Assembly: GCF_030758295.1 (NCBI RefSeq)
Contig: NZ_CP132335.1
Location: 3,138,412 to 3,202,411, forward strand
Direction of reading: 5' to 3'
DNA length: 64,000 nucleotides
Source of the DNA: Pararhizobium sp. IMCC21322
GTDB taxonomy: Bacteria; Pseudomonadota; Alphaproteobacteria; Rhizobiales; GCA-2746425
This document shows, piece after piece, positions 26,438-34,449 of this stretch. The position numbers were made by a program, and so were the translations under genes. Every line of letters starts with the position of its first letter. Position 1 is the first letter of the stretch. Under the pieces are notes generated by a model. It saw only the letters and a program-made list of their open reading frames with translations. It did not search any database and was not told where the DNA came from.

Positions 26438-26770
26438 TTAGCTGTCGTCTTTGGCCGGCTCGCCCTTGGCGCGCACATCGGAAACCATTGAGCGAACGAT
26501 GCGGACACGCACGCCTTCGGCCAGCTCGACTTGTAACTCACCGCCATCTTCAATCACTTTGATGACTTTACCAATCAGACCACCACTGGTGACGATGGTA
26601 TCCCCACGACGCACGGCGCCAATCATTTCTTCGTGCTTTTTCATCCGCTGGCGCTGTGGCCGGATAATCAAAAAATACATCACCGCGAAGATCAGTACGA
26701 ATGGAAGAAGGCTGGTTATCATTCCAGCACCGCCACCGGCGGCCTGCGCATATGCGGGCGTTACGAACAT
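26438..26770 (-). CDS. yajC: Preprotein translocase accessory subunit YajC
   Basis: A 110-residue protein with one N-terminal membrane helix (ITSLLPFVLIFAVMYFLIIR), followed by PQRQRMKKHEEMIGAVRRGD and TIVTSGGLIGKVIKV, the standard YajC sequence. It belongs to the SecDF-YajC complex and is the first gene of the leftward sec operon. The promoter should lie in the 221-bp gap shared with the divergent ATPase gene. Confidence 0.95.
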   Translation of the reverse strand: MFVTPAYAQAAGGGAGMITSLLPFVLIFAVMYFLIIRPQRQRMKKHEEMIGAVRRGDTIVTSGGLIGKVIKVIEDGGELQVELAEGVRVRIVRSMVSDVRAKGEPAKDDS

Positions 26771-26991
26771 CGTTCAATCCTGTCTAGTTACACCGCCGCA
26801 CGCCATATCGGCATGGGCAGTTTTGCTGGTTTTTCTGTCGAAAAAGTCTCGCGGACTATACTCACGGCGCTTTGCTTTGCAAGCCTCATCCACGGGATCG
26901 CTTATAACAGCTTTGCAAATGGGGCATCTGCCCATAAATTGCCAGCGAAAACAAAGGCACATTGCCTCAAAAACATAAACTTGGACGCTTT

Positions 26992-27882
26992 ATGACCCAG
27001 ATTCCGGCCGAAGAACTCCAACTTGACCTGAAACCCGCCCTGACACGCATCGCGGATGCTTTGGAGCGTATGGCGCCAAATGCTGTGGAACCAGTGGACT
27101 TTAATGCGGCGGACGCCTTTGTATGGAATGCACGCAGTGGCGTTTTAAAGCCGGTTCCCAGGGTCAACAGGGTCGAGTTGAACCTGTTGAAGGGAATTGA
27201 ACAGGTCCGCGATATCCTTCTGCAGAACACGCAACAATTTGCATCAGGCTATCCTGCAAACAACGCCCTGTTGTGGGGCGCAAGGGGCATGGGCAAAAGC
27301 TCCGTCGTCAAAGCGATCCATGCTCATGTCAACGAAACGGCCGCATCCGAGACTGAAAAGCTGAAATTTGTTGAGATTCACCGCGAGGATATTGAGTCCC
27401 TCCCCGATCTCATGGTCTTATTGGCGCAACAAGAACTTCGCTTTCTGCTGTTTTGTGATGATCTGTCCTTCGACACCGATGATACATCCTACAAAGCGCT
27501 GAAAGCTGCGCTTGATGGCGGCATTGAAGGTCGCCCGTCAAATCTGCTGCTCTATGCCACGTCAAACCGCAGGCACCTCATGCCACGCGACATGATCGAA
27601 AATGAGCGCTCGACTGCCATCAATCCAAGTGAAGCCGTTGAGGAAAAAGTATCGCTGTCAGACCGATTCGGTCTGTGGTTGGGCTTCCATAAATGCAGCC
27701 AGGATGAATATCTGCGCATGGTGTCCGGCTATATGGAGCATTTTGAACTCAATATAGACGAATCGGAGTGGCGACCTGCCGCTCTGGAATGGGCCACAAC
27801 GAGGGGATACCGATCCGGCAGAACCGCATGGCAGTTCATTCAGGATATGGCGGGCAAAAAGAAAGTGGCGCTGAAGCCTTAA
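26992..27882 (+). CDS. DUF815 family AAA+ ATPase
   Basis: A 296-residue ATP-binding protein. Walker A is WGARGMGKSSVVKAI (near residue 96), Walker B RFLLFCDDLSF (near 150), and a sensor-like LLLYATSNRRHLMPRDM follows. The family is widespread in Proteobacteria and has no established function. The ATG at 26992 is the most family-like start; one 10 codons earlier exists. It stands alone, divergent from yajC and convergent with the nlpD-like gene. Confidence 0.88.
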   Translation: MTQIPAEELQLDLKPALTRIADALERMAPNAVEPVDFNAADAFVWNARSGVLKPVPRVNRVELNLLKGIEQVRDILLQNTQQFASGYPANNALLWGARGMGKSSVVKAIHAHVNETAASETEKLKFVEIHREDIESLPDLMVLLAQQELRFLLFCDDLSFDTDDTSYKALKAALDGGIEGRPSNLLLYATSNRRHLMPRDMIENERSTAINPSEAVEEKVSLSDRFGLWLGFHKCSQDEYLRMVSGYMEHFELNIDESEWRPAALEWATTRGYRSGRTAWQFIQDMAGKKKVALKP

Positions 27883-27895
27883 GCTTCAGCGCCAC
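27865..27895. terminator. Bidirectional terminator between convergent genes
   Basis: GTGGCGCTGAAGC (27865-27877) and GCTTCAGCGCCAC (27883-27895) form a 13-bp perfect stem with a 5-nt loop. It contains the stop codon of the DUF815 gene. Read leftward it is followed by TTTCTTTTTG, so it should end the nlpD-like transcript well. Confidence 0.75.
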
Positions 27896-27922
27896 AACTA
27901 TTGGGCGGTTATTGGTGTCTGG

Positions 27923-29461
27923 TCAAACGCCGCCCAAATGGTCCAAAGGATTGACCGGGGTCGATCCTTTGCGAAGTTCAAAGCGCAGTTGTGGAGAACT
28001 CACAGAGCCTGTGGCACCTGCCTGAGCAATTTCCTGACCGCGACGAACCTGATCGCCTCTGTTAACGCTCAAGGCCCGGTTGTGAGCGTAAGCCGTCACC
28101 CAACCACCCGAGTGCCGTACAAGCACAAGATTACCGTAACTTTTCAACTCGTTCCCGGAGTAAATTACAACACCGTCTTCGGCTGCTTTAACGGGTGTTC
28201 CGTCGGGTACAGCCAAGTTGATACCATCATTTCTTTCGCCATTGGTTTTGTCACCAAACGTAGAGATGACGCGCCCACGAACCGGCCAGCGAAATGACAG
28301 GCTGCCTGCACCGGCCTGTTTGGCTTGCTCCTGCTGCTCGGCCTTAGGCGGTGTGTACACAACCGGCTGAACCTGCTTCACCGGCTGAACGGCAACTGTT
28401 TTTGGCGGCTGGATTGAGCCTGTTGTCTGCACATTCCGAGGTGCCAGCTGAGCTGCTCTGTTGGGAGCAACTGTTTGCGTCGCGACCGTTGTTGTTTGGC
28501 CACGGCCAGGAATAACAAGGGTTTGGCCAATCTTGATATTGGTCGACTGACCCATATTATTCGCCGCAGAAAGCGTACCAATATTTACGTTATGGCGGCG
28601 CGCAATGCTGTAAAGCGTGTCGCCGGAAGCAACCCGATAACGGCCGCCGGCAACTGCCGCTGGTCTGGTCAAGACAGCCTGAGTTGCAGGTTTGGAAGAA
28701 GGTTGTGGCGCGCTGCCAACGGATCGAACTGCATTAACCACGGCTGCACGCGCAGCCACCCGGGGCGCAGCTTGCTGCGCAGGCCTTGAAACCTGCTGAG
28801 GGAATGCTTGCAATCGCGGTTGAGCGGTTCTGGCAGCGGCTTGTTGCGTCTGAGCCCGCACAAAGGTTGGAATTGTGAGATAACGGCCGGCGACAATATC
28901 ACGTGGGCCAGACAATCCATTTGCATTGAGAATGGCTTGCTCAGGCACATTGTGACGCCGCGAAATTGCATACAGCGTGTCGCCAGGCTTGATGGTCACG
29001 GTTGCGCCACCATTGCGCGTCCAACCGGATTCATCCTGCCCCACAGCAGCGGTCGTTATCGGATCAGCTTGCCTTAGCGCAGCTTGCTGGTACTCGCCCT
29101 TTGCCATATTGGACGGCGTGGGCCTGTACGCTGGATCGGCAGCAGGTCTGGTATAGTCAACCGTCGGCTGAACAGAAGCATATGTCTGTTGAGCGGGATA
29201 AGGCTGAACAGGCCGCAGATTTTGCCGCGCAACAACATTATTGGAAGAAGATCCAGCAATGGGAACCGCAGGCATTGGTTGCCGTGTCGGCTTACCCAAA
29301 AAGTCTCGCTGGGCAGACACAGCTGCCGTATAGTCCTGATCTGAGACTCTGGAAAAATCATTACTGCAGGCCACAAGTGTGCCCGATAGAAATGAAACAA
29401 ATAGGGCCTTGGAAATTACGCGGCCAGCCCGGCTCCGCGAAAACTCTATACTTTTACACAT
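27923..29461 (-). CDS. NlpD/DipM-like lipoprotein with two LysM domains and a degenerate M23 (LytM) domain
   Basis: A 512-residue envelope protein. Lipobox LVAC (Cys32), then a Gln/Pro-rich linker, LysM 1 (about residues 154-199), LysM 2 (about 274-318) and a C-terminal LytM domain (about 388-512). All three zinc ligands of active M23 peptidases appear replaced: Asn411 and Asn415 for the His/Asp pair, and Arg493 in PQLRFE for the final His. This is the pattern of NlpD/EnvC/DipM proteins that activate cell-wall amidases rather than cut peptidoglycan. The surE-pcm-nlpD order agrees. It probably acts in septum splitting. Confidence 0.88.
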   Translation of the reverse strand: MCKSIEFSRSRAGRVISKALFVSFLSGTLVACSNDFSRVSDQDYTAAVSAQRDFLGKPTRQPMPAVPIAGSSSNNVVARQNLRPVQPYPAQQTYASVQPTVDYTRPAADPAYRPTPSNMAKGEYQQAALRQADPITTAAVGQDESGWTRNGGATVTIKPGDTLYAISRRHNVPEQAILNANGLSGPRDIVAGRYLTIPTFVRAQTQQAAARTAQPRLQAFPQQVSRPAQQAAPRVAARAAVVNAVRSVGSAPQPSSKPATQAVLTRPAAVAGGRYRVASGDTLYSIARRHNVNIGTLSAANNMGQSTNIKIGQTLVIPGRGQTTTVATQTVAPNRAAQLAPRNVQTTGSIQPPKTVAVQPVKQVQPVVYTPPKAEQQEQAKQAGAGSLSFRWPVRGRVISTFGDKTNGERNDGINLAVPDGTPVKAAEDGVVIYSGNELKSYGNLVLVRHSGGWVTAYAHNRALSVNRGDQVRRGQEIAQAGATGSVSSPQLRFELRKGSTPVNPLDHLGGV

Positions 29462-29571
29462 CCGGCATACTCACGCCTGTACTCAAAACACAGACGAAGT
29501 ATTAACCGTGACACCCTTTATAAATGCTTAAATTGATTCAGTTTCTGCCGTAGCACACTTTGACAGTAAAC

Positions 29572-30228
29572 TTAGTCGTCACTCACCCGCCCCGGAACGA
29601 GTGGCGGAAATTCGCCCCTGCCGATGGATTTAGAGCTGATTTCTGTACCGTTTTTACTGAACAGTGTGATGGCTTCCTCACCATGCCCCTCATCCATCGG
29701 CGCAACCAGCCTGCCGCCATCTGCCAATTGATCGAACAAGACAGGCGGCACGGTCTCACAGGCTGCGGTAAGAACGATCGCATTAAATGGGGCCTGCATT
29801 GGCCAGCCTATATGACCGTCTCCACTGTAAAGAGTGGCGTTCAGAATACCGTCTTTTTCAAGATTTTTTTCAGCTTGTCGGGTTAAGGGCCGCACCCGTT
29901 CCACGCCATAGACCCGGCGAGACAGTCTGGCCAGTAAAGCAGTCTGGTAGCCGCATCCAACACCAATGTCCAAAACCTTGTCCTGTCGCTGCAATTTCAG
30001 CGCCCCCACAACAATGGCAACCAGGCTCAGAACCCCGGCGCTTTGGCCGTAACCAATGGAATGGTCACGATCTTCCCACATCTCTTCCTTGGCAAGATCA
30101 GGGATGTAAAGTCGCCGGTCTGTCTTCTCCAACGCCTTCAACAATTGAACATCGGTCACGCCCATCTCGCGAAGACGCAACAGGAAGGCTGGTAAATGAT
30201 GGCTATGCGGATCTGAAAACCCGGCCAC
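29572..30228 (-). CDS. pcm: Protein-L-isoaspartate O-methyltransferase family protein
   Basis: A 218-residue SAM-dependent methyltransferase-fold protein in the expected surE-pcm-nlpD context. The SAM loop is VLDIGVGCGYQTALLARLSRR (residues about 85-105). The usual active-site segment IGxGQTISxPxxVA is altered to IGYGQSAGVLSLVA (residues 58-71), with the Gln kept but the Ser/Gln/Pro part lost. It may still repair isoaspartyl residues, or may be a diverged paralogue. It starts 9 bp after the surE stop. Confidence 0.85.
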   Translation of the reverse strand: MAGFSDPHSHHLPAFLLRLREMGVTDVQLLKALEKTDRRLYIPDLAKEEMWEDRDHSIGYGQSAGVLSLVAIVVGALKLQRQDKVLDIGVGCGYQTALLARLSRRVYGVERVRPLTRQAEKNLEKDGILNATLYSGDGHIGWPMQAPFNAIVLTAACETVPPVLFDQLADGGRLVAPMDEGHGEEAITLFSKNGTEISSKSIGRGEFPPLVPGRVSDD

Positions 30229-30237
30229 GCGACACCT

Positions 30238-30993
30238 CTATTCCGCTAGATCTGAATAACGCTTCATTGCCTCATCGGCTGTCAGATCCAGCTTCAGCGG
30301 TGTAATCGAGATATAGTTCTGCTGCAGAGCATCCATATCTGTTCCGGCAATCACATTTTGCGGTTGCCTGCGATAGGTCAGCCAATAATAGGGGTTCATG
30401 CGCCCATCATCGCGCTTGTCGAGAAACAGTCCGTGGGTCAAGGCACCCTGACGCGTAATTTGCACGCCGGCAACATCGTCTGCAGCACAGCTGGGAAAGT
30501 TGATATTGATCAAAATGCCCGGCTCAATTCCTTTGTCAATCACTTTACGTACAAGGTCCGGCGCGTGAACACGTGCCACATTCCAGGGAATCTCGGCTCC
30601 CGAATCCCAGTCATAGCCCTGGCTGAGCGCAATGCTGGGTACACGCAGCATGGTGCCTTCCATGGCTGCGGCAATGGTACCGGAATACGTCACATCATCT
30701 GAAATATTGTGACCCGAATTGACGCCTGACAAAATAAGGTCTGGCGCTTCTTTCATAACTTCGCGCACACCCATGATCACGCAATCGGTTGGCGTGCCGC
30801 GCAAGGCAAAAACCCGCTCTTCAACCCGGCGCAGACGCAATGGATCATTGAGTGTCAGAGAATGGGACAATCCACTTTGATCCGTCTCGGGCGCCACGAC
30901 CCAAACTTCAGAGGACAAAGCCTCTGCAATTTCCCGCAACACCACAAGACCTGGTGCGTTGATCCCGTCATCATTGGTTACCAGTATGCGCAT
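30238..30993 (-). CDS. surE: 5'/3'-nucleotidase SurE
   Basis: A 251-residue metal-dependent survival phosphatase that hydrolyses nucleoside monophosphates. The N-terminal RILVTNDDGINAPGL holds the metal-binding Asp pair, VVAPETDQSGLSHSLTL the catalytic loop, and SGVNSGHNISDDVTYSGT a further ligand block, all intact. It lies 5 bp from serS and upstream of pcm, the usual order. Confidence 0.96.
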   Translation of the reverse strand: MRILVTNDDGINAPGLVVLREIAEALSSEVWVVAPETDQSGLSHSLTLNDPLRLRRVEERVFALRGTPTDCVIMGVREVMKEAPDLILSGVNSGHNISDDVTYSGTIAAAMEGTMLRVPSIALSQGYDWDSGAEIPWNVARVHAPDLVRKVIDKGIEPGILININFPSCAADDVAGVQITRQGALTHGLFLDKRDDGRMNPYYWLTYRRQPQNVIAGTDMDALQQNYISITPLKLDLTADEAMKRYSDLAE

Positions 30994-30998
30994 TCGGT

Positions 30999-32285
30999 TT
31001 ACTCCGTGGGACCCGCAATGTGACTGATCCCAGCCATATACGGTTTCAATATGTCTGGAATATCAATGCCGCCATCTTCGCGCTGATAATTTTCCATAAT
31101 TGCAATCAAGGCACGACCTGTGGCCACACCGGATCCATTCAATGTGTGAACGAAGCCAAGCGACTTGTCATCGTCCATGCGGTAGCGCGCTGACATCCGC
31201 CGCGCCTGAAATTCACCGCATACCGAACAGCTTGAAATCTCGCGATAGGCATTCTGACCGGGCAACCACACTTCGATATCGTAGGTCTTGCGTGCGCCAA
31301 AGCCCATATCGCCGCTGCTCAGGGTCATGACCCGATAGGCCAATCCCAGTTTCTTCAGCACGGCCTCGGCGCATTCAAGCATACGCTCCAGTTCCGCGAG
31401 CGATTCTTCTGGCCTGGTTACACTCACCATTTCGACTTTTGAGAACTGGTGTTGGCGCAACATGCCCCTTGTATCACGACCAGCCGACCCGGCTTCCGAG
31501 CGGAAACAAGGCGTCAGCGCTGAAAAGCGCAGAGGCAGTTGATCGCCATCAAGTATGCTTTCACGCACCAGATTGGTCAAAGGCACTTCTGCAGTTGGAA
31601 TAAGCCAGAAACCATCATCTGTGTGGAACAAATCTTCCTTGAATTTCGGCAATTGCGACGTGCCAAAGACAGCGTCATCCTTCACCAGCAAAGGAGGCAT
31701 GATTTCCTGATAGCCGTGTTCCTGCGTGTGCAAATCCAGCATGAACTGCCCTAAAGCGCGCTCCAGTCTGGCAATCTGCGCCCGTAACACAACAAAGCGC
31801 GAGCCTGATATTTTTCCGGCAATGGAAAAATCCATCATGCCCAGTGCTTCACCCAACTCGAAGTGTTCTTTCGGCTCGAAATTGATTCGCGGCTTCTCAC
31901 CCACCTCACGAAGCAGAACATTTTCCTCTTCGCCAGGCCCGATCGGAACATCTTCAAGTGGGATATTGGGGATTTCAGCAAGCCTGTCGGTCAAGGACGT
32001 GGTGAGCTTCCGCTCAACATCCTCGCCACTTTGGATAAAGGCTTTCAACTCCGAAACAGCTGCAATAGCTGCCTGAGCTGCGGCCTCATCACCGGAAGCC
32101 TTGGCTTTCCCGATTTCCTTGGATGCTGAGTTTCTGCGTTCCTGGGCTTCTTGAAGTTTCGTCACGTGAGTGCGGCGTTCATCGTCCAGCGCAATCAGAT
32201 CAGCGGCGCGGTAATCGGCAAACCGCGCTTTCATCGCTGCATCAAAAGCGGCTGAGTTCTCTCTTATCCATCGGATATCATGCAT
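30999..32285 (-). CDS. serS: Serine--tRNA ligase
   Basis: A 428-residue class II synthetase. An N-terminal coiled coil for tRNA binding (about residues 30-100) precedes the catalytic core with motif 2 in [23 protein letters not shown] and motif 3 in [21 protein letters not shown] chose the ATG at 32285 ([14 protein letters not shown]), the normal serS N-terminus, rather than one four codons upstream. It charges tRNA-Ser and, through later steps, selenocysteine tRNA where present. Confidence 0.96.
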   Translation of the reverse strand: MHDIRWIRENSAAFDAAMKARFADYRAADLIALDDERRTHVTKLQEAQERRNSASKEIGKAKASGDEAAAQAAIAAVSELKAFIQSGEDVERKLTTSLTDRLAEIPNIPLEDVPIGPGEEENVLLREVGEKPRINFEPKEHFELGEALGMMDFSIAGKISGSRFVVLRAQIARLERALGQFMLDLHTQEHGYQEIMPPLLVKDDAVFGTSQLPKFKEDLFHTDDGFWLIPTAEVPLTNLVRESILDGDQLPLRFSALTPCFRSEAGSAGRDTRGMLRQHQFSKVEMVSVTRPEESLAELERMLECAEAVLKKLGLAYRVMTLSSGDMGFGARKTYDIEVWLPGQNAYREISSCSVCGEFQARRMSARYRMDDDKSLGFVHTLNGSGVATGRALIAIMENYQREDGGIDIPDILKPYMAGISHIAGPTE

Positions 32286-32344
32286 GGGACAGCTCAATTA
32301 TCAGGTTGTCGTTGAGTGAGATGAGCGTGGCAGTAGCGCTAATG

Positions 32345-33148
32345 TCAGACAGTATCAACCGCATCATCTGCCTTTTCCTGCTCCGCACGACGACGCTCTA
32401 TAAACCGCACGGAGAGAATAGAGAGCTCGTAAAGCACAATAGTCGGCAAGGCCAAGCCAATTTGGCTGATGGGATCTGGCGGAGTCAGAATAGCCGCCAT
32501 CGCAAAGGCGGCAACCACCGCATAACGCCGCTTGGATTTAAGACCAACCGAACTCACAACGCCGATGCGGCCCAGAAGGGTCAGCACAACAGGGAGTTGG
32601 AACACAAGACCAAACGCAAAAATCAGCGTCATGATCAGGCCAAGATATTCGCTGACCTTCGCAACCAGTTGAATGGAAGCCTGACCGTCTCCTCCAGCCT
32701 GCTCCATGCTCAGGAAGAAGCCCATAGCGAGGGGCATAATCAGGTAGTAGACAAGCGAAGCACCGATCACGAAAAGGATTGGCGTCGCGACAAGGTATGG
32801 CACGAAGGCCGATCTCTCGTTCTTGTAAAGGCCCGGAGCCACAAACATATAGATTTGCGAGGCAATAATCGGAAATGCCAAAAACAGTGCGCCAAAGAAT
32901 GCCAGTTTCAATTGGGTGAAGAAATACTCCTGAGGCGCGGTGTAGATAAATTCGATATCCCGCAGATCCCCCGCCGCTTTTTCATACGGAACGGTCAGAA
33001 TATTAAATATATCTGTCGCGAAAATAAAACTCACGATGAACATCAGCACCAGTCCGATAACGGCTTTAAACAGCCGTTGCCGTAACTCGATAAGATGCTC
33101 GATCAGCGGAGCGCGACTGCTGTCGACTTCGTCTTCGCTCTCGCTCAC
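32345..33148 (-). CDS. tatC: Sec-independent translocase subunit TatC
   Basis: A 267-residue inner-membrane protein with six membrane helices. The cytoplasmic N-terminus holds APLIEHLIELRQRLFK (conserved E and R for twin-arginine signal recognition) and the first periplasmic loop the PQEYFFTQLK stretch. It recognises twin-arginine signal peptides with TatB. It overlaps tatB by 4 bp and is followed by serS. Confidence 0.96.
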   Translation of the reverse strand: MSESEDEVDSSRAPLIEHLIELRQRLFKAVIGLVLMFIVSFIFATDIFNILTVPYEKAAGDLRDIEFIYTAPQEYFFTQLKLAFFGALFLAFPIIASQIYMFVAPGLYKNERSAFVPYLVATPILFVIGASLVYYLIMPLAMGFFLSMEQAGGDGQASIQLVAKVSEYLGLIMTLIFAFGLVFQLPVVLTLLGRIGVVSSVGLKSKRRYAVVAAFAMAAILTPPDPISQIGLALPTIVLYELSILSVRFIERRRAEQEKADDAVDTV

Positions 33149-33876
33149 GCGTCAGTATCCTTTTTGGAAGTACCCGCATTTTTTGCGGTGGTCTTTTTAG
33201 CGGCAGGTTTTCTGGCTGCTGTGGTTTTGGCTGCTGTGGTTTTGGCTGCTGTGGTTTTGGCAGTTGTCGCTTTCGTGGCAGCGGCTTCGGCCGGTGCTGC
33301 TTTAGTAGCCGTTGCCTTGGCGGCAGATGTTTTTGCGGCAGCGGCCTTGGCTGTTGTCGCCTTTGTAGCGGCAGTTTTTACAGCAGCCGGTTTTTCCGCT
33401 GCTTTGGATTTTGCGGCGGCTCCCGGCTTTGCCGCAGTCTTGGGCTTTGCAGCAGTCTTGGGCTTTGCCGCGACCTTTGGTTTCGCAGCAGTTTTGGGTT
33501 TTGCAGCAGCAACCGCATCAGATGAGGATGTCGATTGCGTGCCCGCTTTTGACTTGGCGCCCTCGCCCGCGTTCAACAGACCCTTGTTGATATCCCTTTG
33601 GACATCCTCAGCGGCTTGCTTCACAGGATTGAGGCTGTTTTTAAGCTGCGAAACCGGATTGATGCTGTTGACGCTTTCAATGCCGGATTTGATGCCATCA
33701 AGATCGGCCTCTTTCAGCGCGTCATTCATCTGACGCTGAAAGTCACCCGCCATCCGCCGCATACTTCCAATTGTTTTGCCAATTGTGCGCAGCATTCCGG
33801 GCAGTTCCTTAGGACCCACCACAAGAATAGCCACAACAGCCACAACAATGAATTCGGTCCATCCAAGATCGAACAT
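33145..33876 (-). CDS. tatB: Sec-independent translocase subunit TatB with a long Lys/Ala tail
   Basis: A 243-residue protein. The N-terminal helix FDLGWTEFIVVAVVAILVVG, then PKELPGMLRTIGKTIGSMRR and an amphipathic helix to about residue 100, is typical TatB. Residues about 122-243 are an Ala/Lys/Thr-rich, histone-H1-like tail built from units like AAKPK and KTTAA. The tail is strongly basic and probably disordered. At DNA level it contains three exact 15-bp tandem repeats. TatB proteins of related bacteria often have low-complexity tails, but this one is long. Confidence 0.93.
   Translation of the reverse strand: MFDLGWTEFIVVAVVAILVVGPKELPGMLRTIGKTIGSMRRMAGDFQRQMNDALKEADLDGIKSGIESVNSINPVSQLKNSLNPVKQAAEDVQRDINKGLLNAGEGAKSKAGTQSTSSSDAVAAAKPKTAAKPKVAAKPKTAAKPKTAAKPGAAAKSKAAEKPAAVKTAATKATTAKAAAAKTSAAKATATKAAPAEAAATKATTAKTTAAKTTAAKTTAARKPAAKKTTAKNAGTSKKDTDA
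33214..33258. repeat. Three perfect 15-bp tandem repeats inside tatB
   Basis: The unit GGCTGCTGTGGTTTT occurs three times in a row (33214-33228, 33229-33243, 33244-33258) and encodes KTTAA units in the TatB tail. Because 15 is a multiple of 3, copy-number change would only lengthen or shorten the tail. Confidence 0.9.
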
Positions 33877-33945
33877 TCAGATCTGCCGGTTTCTCAAAAA
33901 AGGGCGCGGCACGATAAGCGTACAGCCACCATTAGAATTTATGGA

Positions 33946-34161
33946 TTAGCTGGCTTGCTTGTCTTCAGTTTTGACAGTGGCCGCAACTTCATCAGATGAC
34001 TGGTCTATCGTCTTTGTCTTGTCATCATCCTCGGCGAGCCCGGATTTGAAGCTCTTGATCCCTTTGGCGACATCGCCCATGAGATCTGAAATTTTGCCGC
34101 GACCGAACAACAGCACGACCAAAACCACAACAATGGCAATTTGCCAGAAACTTATACCCAT
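33946..34161 (-). CDS. tatA: Sec-independent translocase subunit TatA
   Basis: A 71-residue protein with an N-terminal membrane helix ([17 protein letters not shown]), the hinge [21 protein letters not shown] and a charged tail, as in TatA/E. AGGAG is 6 bp upstream of the start. It forms the variable-size pore of the Tat system and is the first gene of tatABC. Confidence 0.95.
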   Translation of the reverse strand: MGISFWQIAIVVVLVVLLFGRGKISDLMGDVAKGIKSFKSGLAEDDDKTKTIDQSSDEVAATVKTEDKQAS

Positions 34162-34289
34162 TATGTACTCCTAAAATCTTCTTGAACCGCAAAGGCAAAC
34201 CAATTGTTCGCTATCGATACAGCCCGTAAAATCGCTTGCTAATCATAGTATTACACCGCCCAACGGTGAAAAGACACCAATAATTAGTA

Positions 34290-34436
34290 CTAGGGCGCGG
34301 ACTCTTTGTGGGTGATGAAATGGCGGTTTTTTGACCGCTCGAACAGTTCGGCATCGCGAAAGATCCGCCAAACCGGCTTTTCCCTGCGTCCTTTGCCCGT
34401 CAGAACAGTCACTTCGTCACCCTTACTGAGCCACAT
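34290..34436 (-). CDS. Possible 48-residue protein, unknown
   Basis: A short open frame between the ABC ATPase gene and tatA. WLSKGDEVTVLTGKGRREKP and VWRIFRDAELFERSKNRHFI look like real protein (balanced charge, hydrophobic spacing), but there is no clear ribosome binding site and I recognise no family. A small inverted repeat (CCACAT/ATGTGG) covers its start region and might instead be the terminator of the upstream gene. Confidence 0.3.
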   Translation of the reverse strand: MWLSKGDEVTVLTGKGRREKPVWRIFRDAELFERSKNRHFITHKESAP

Positions 34437-34449
34437 GTTAGATGTGGGG

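Noticed and set aside
32123-33085. 320-codon rightward open frame
   Set aside because: It is antisense to serS and tatC, both clearly real.
33160-33520. Repeats in tatB considered as a CRISPR or satellite
   Set aside because: The units are in frame, unspaced and encode the Lys/Ala tail of TatB.
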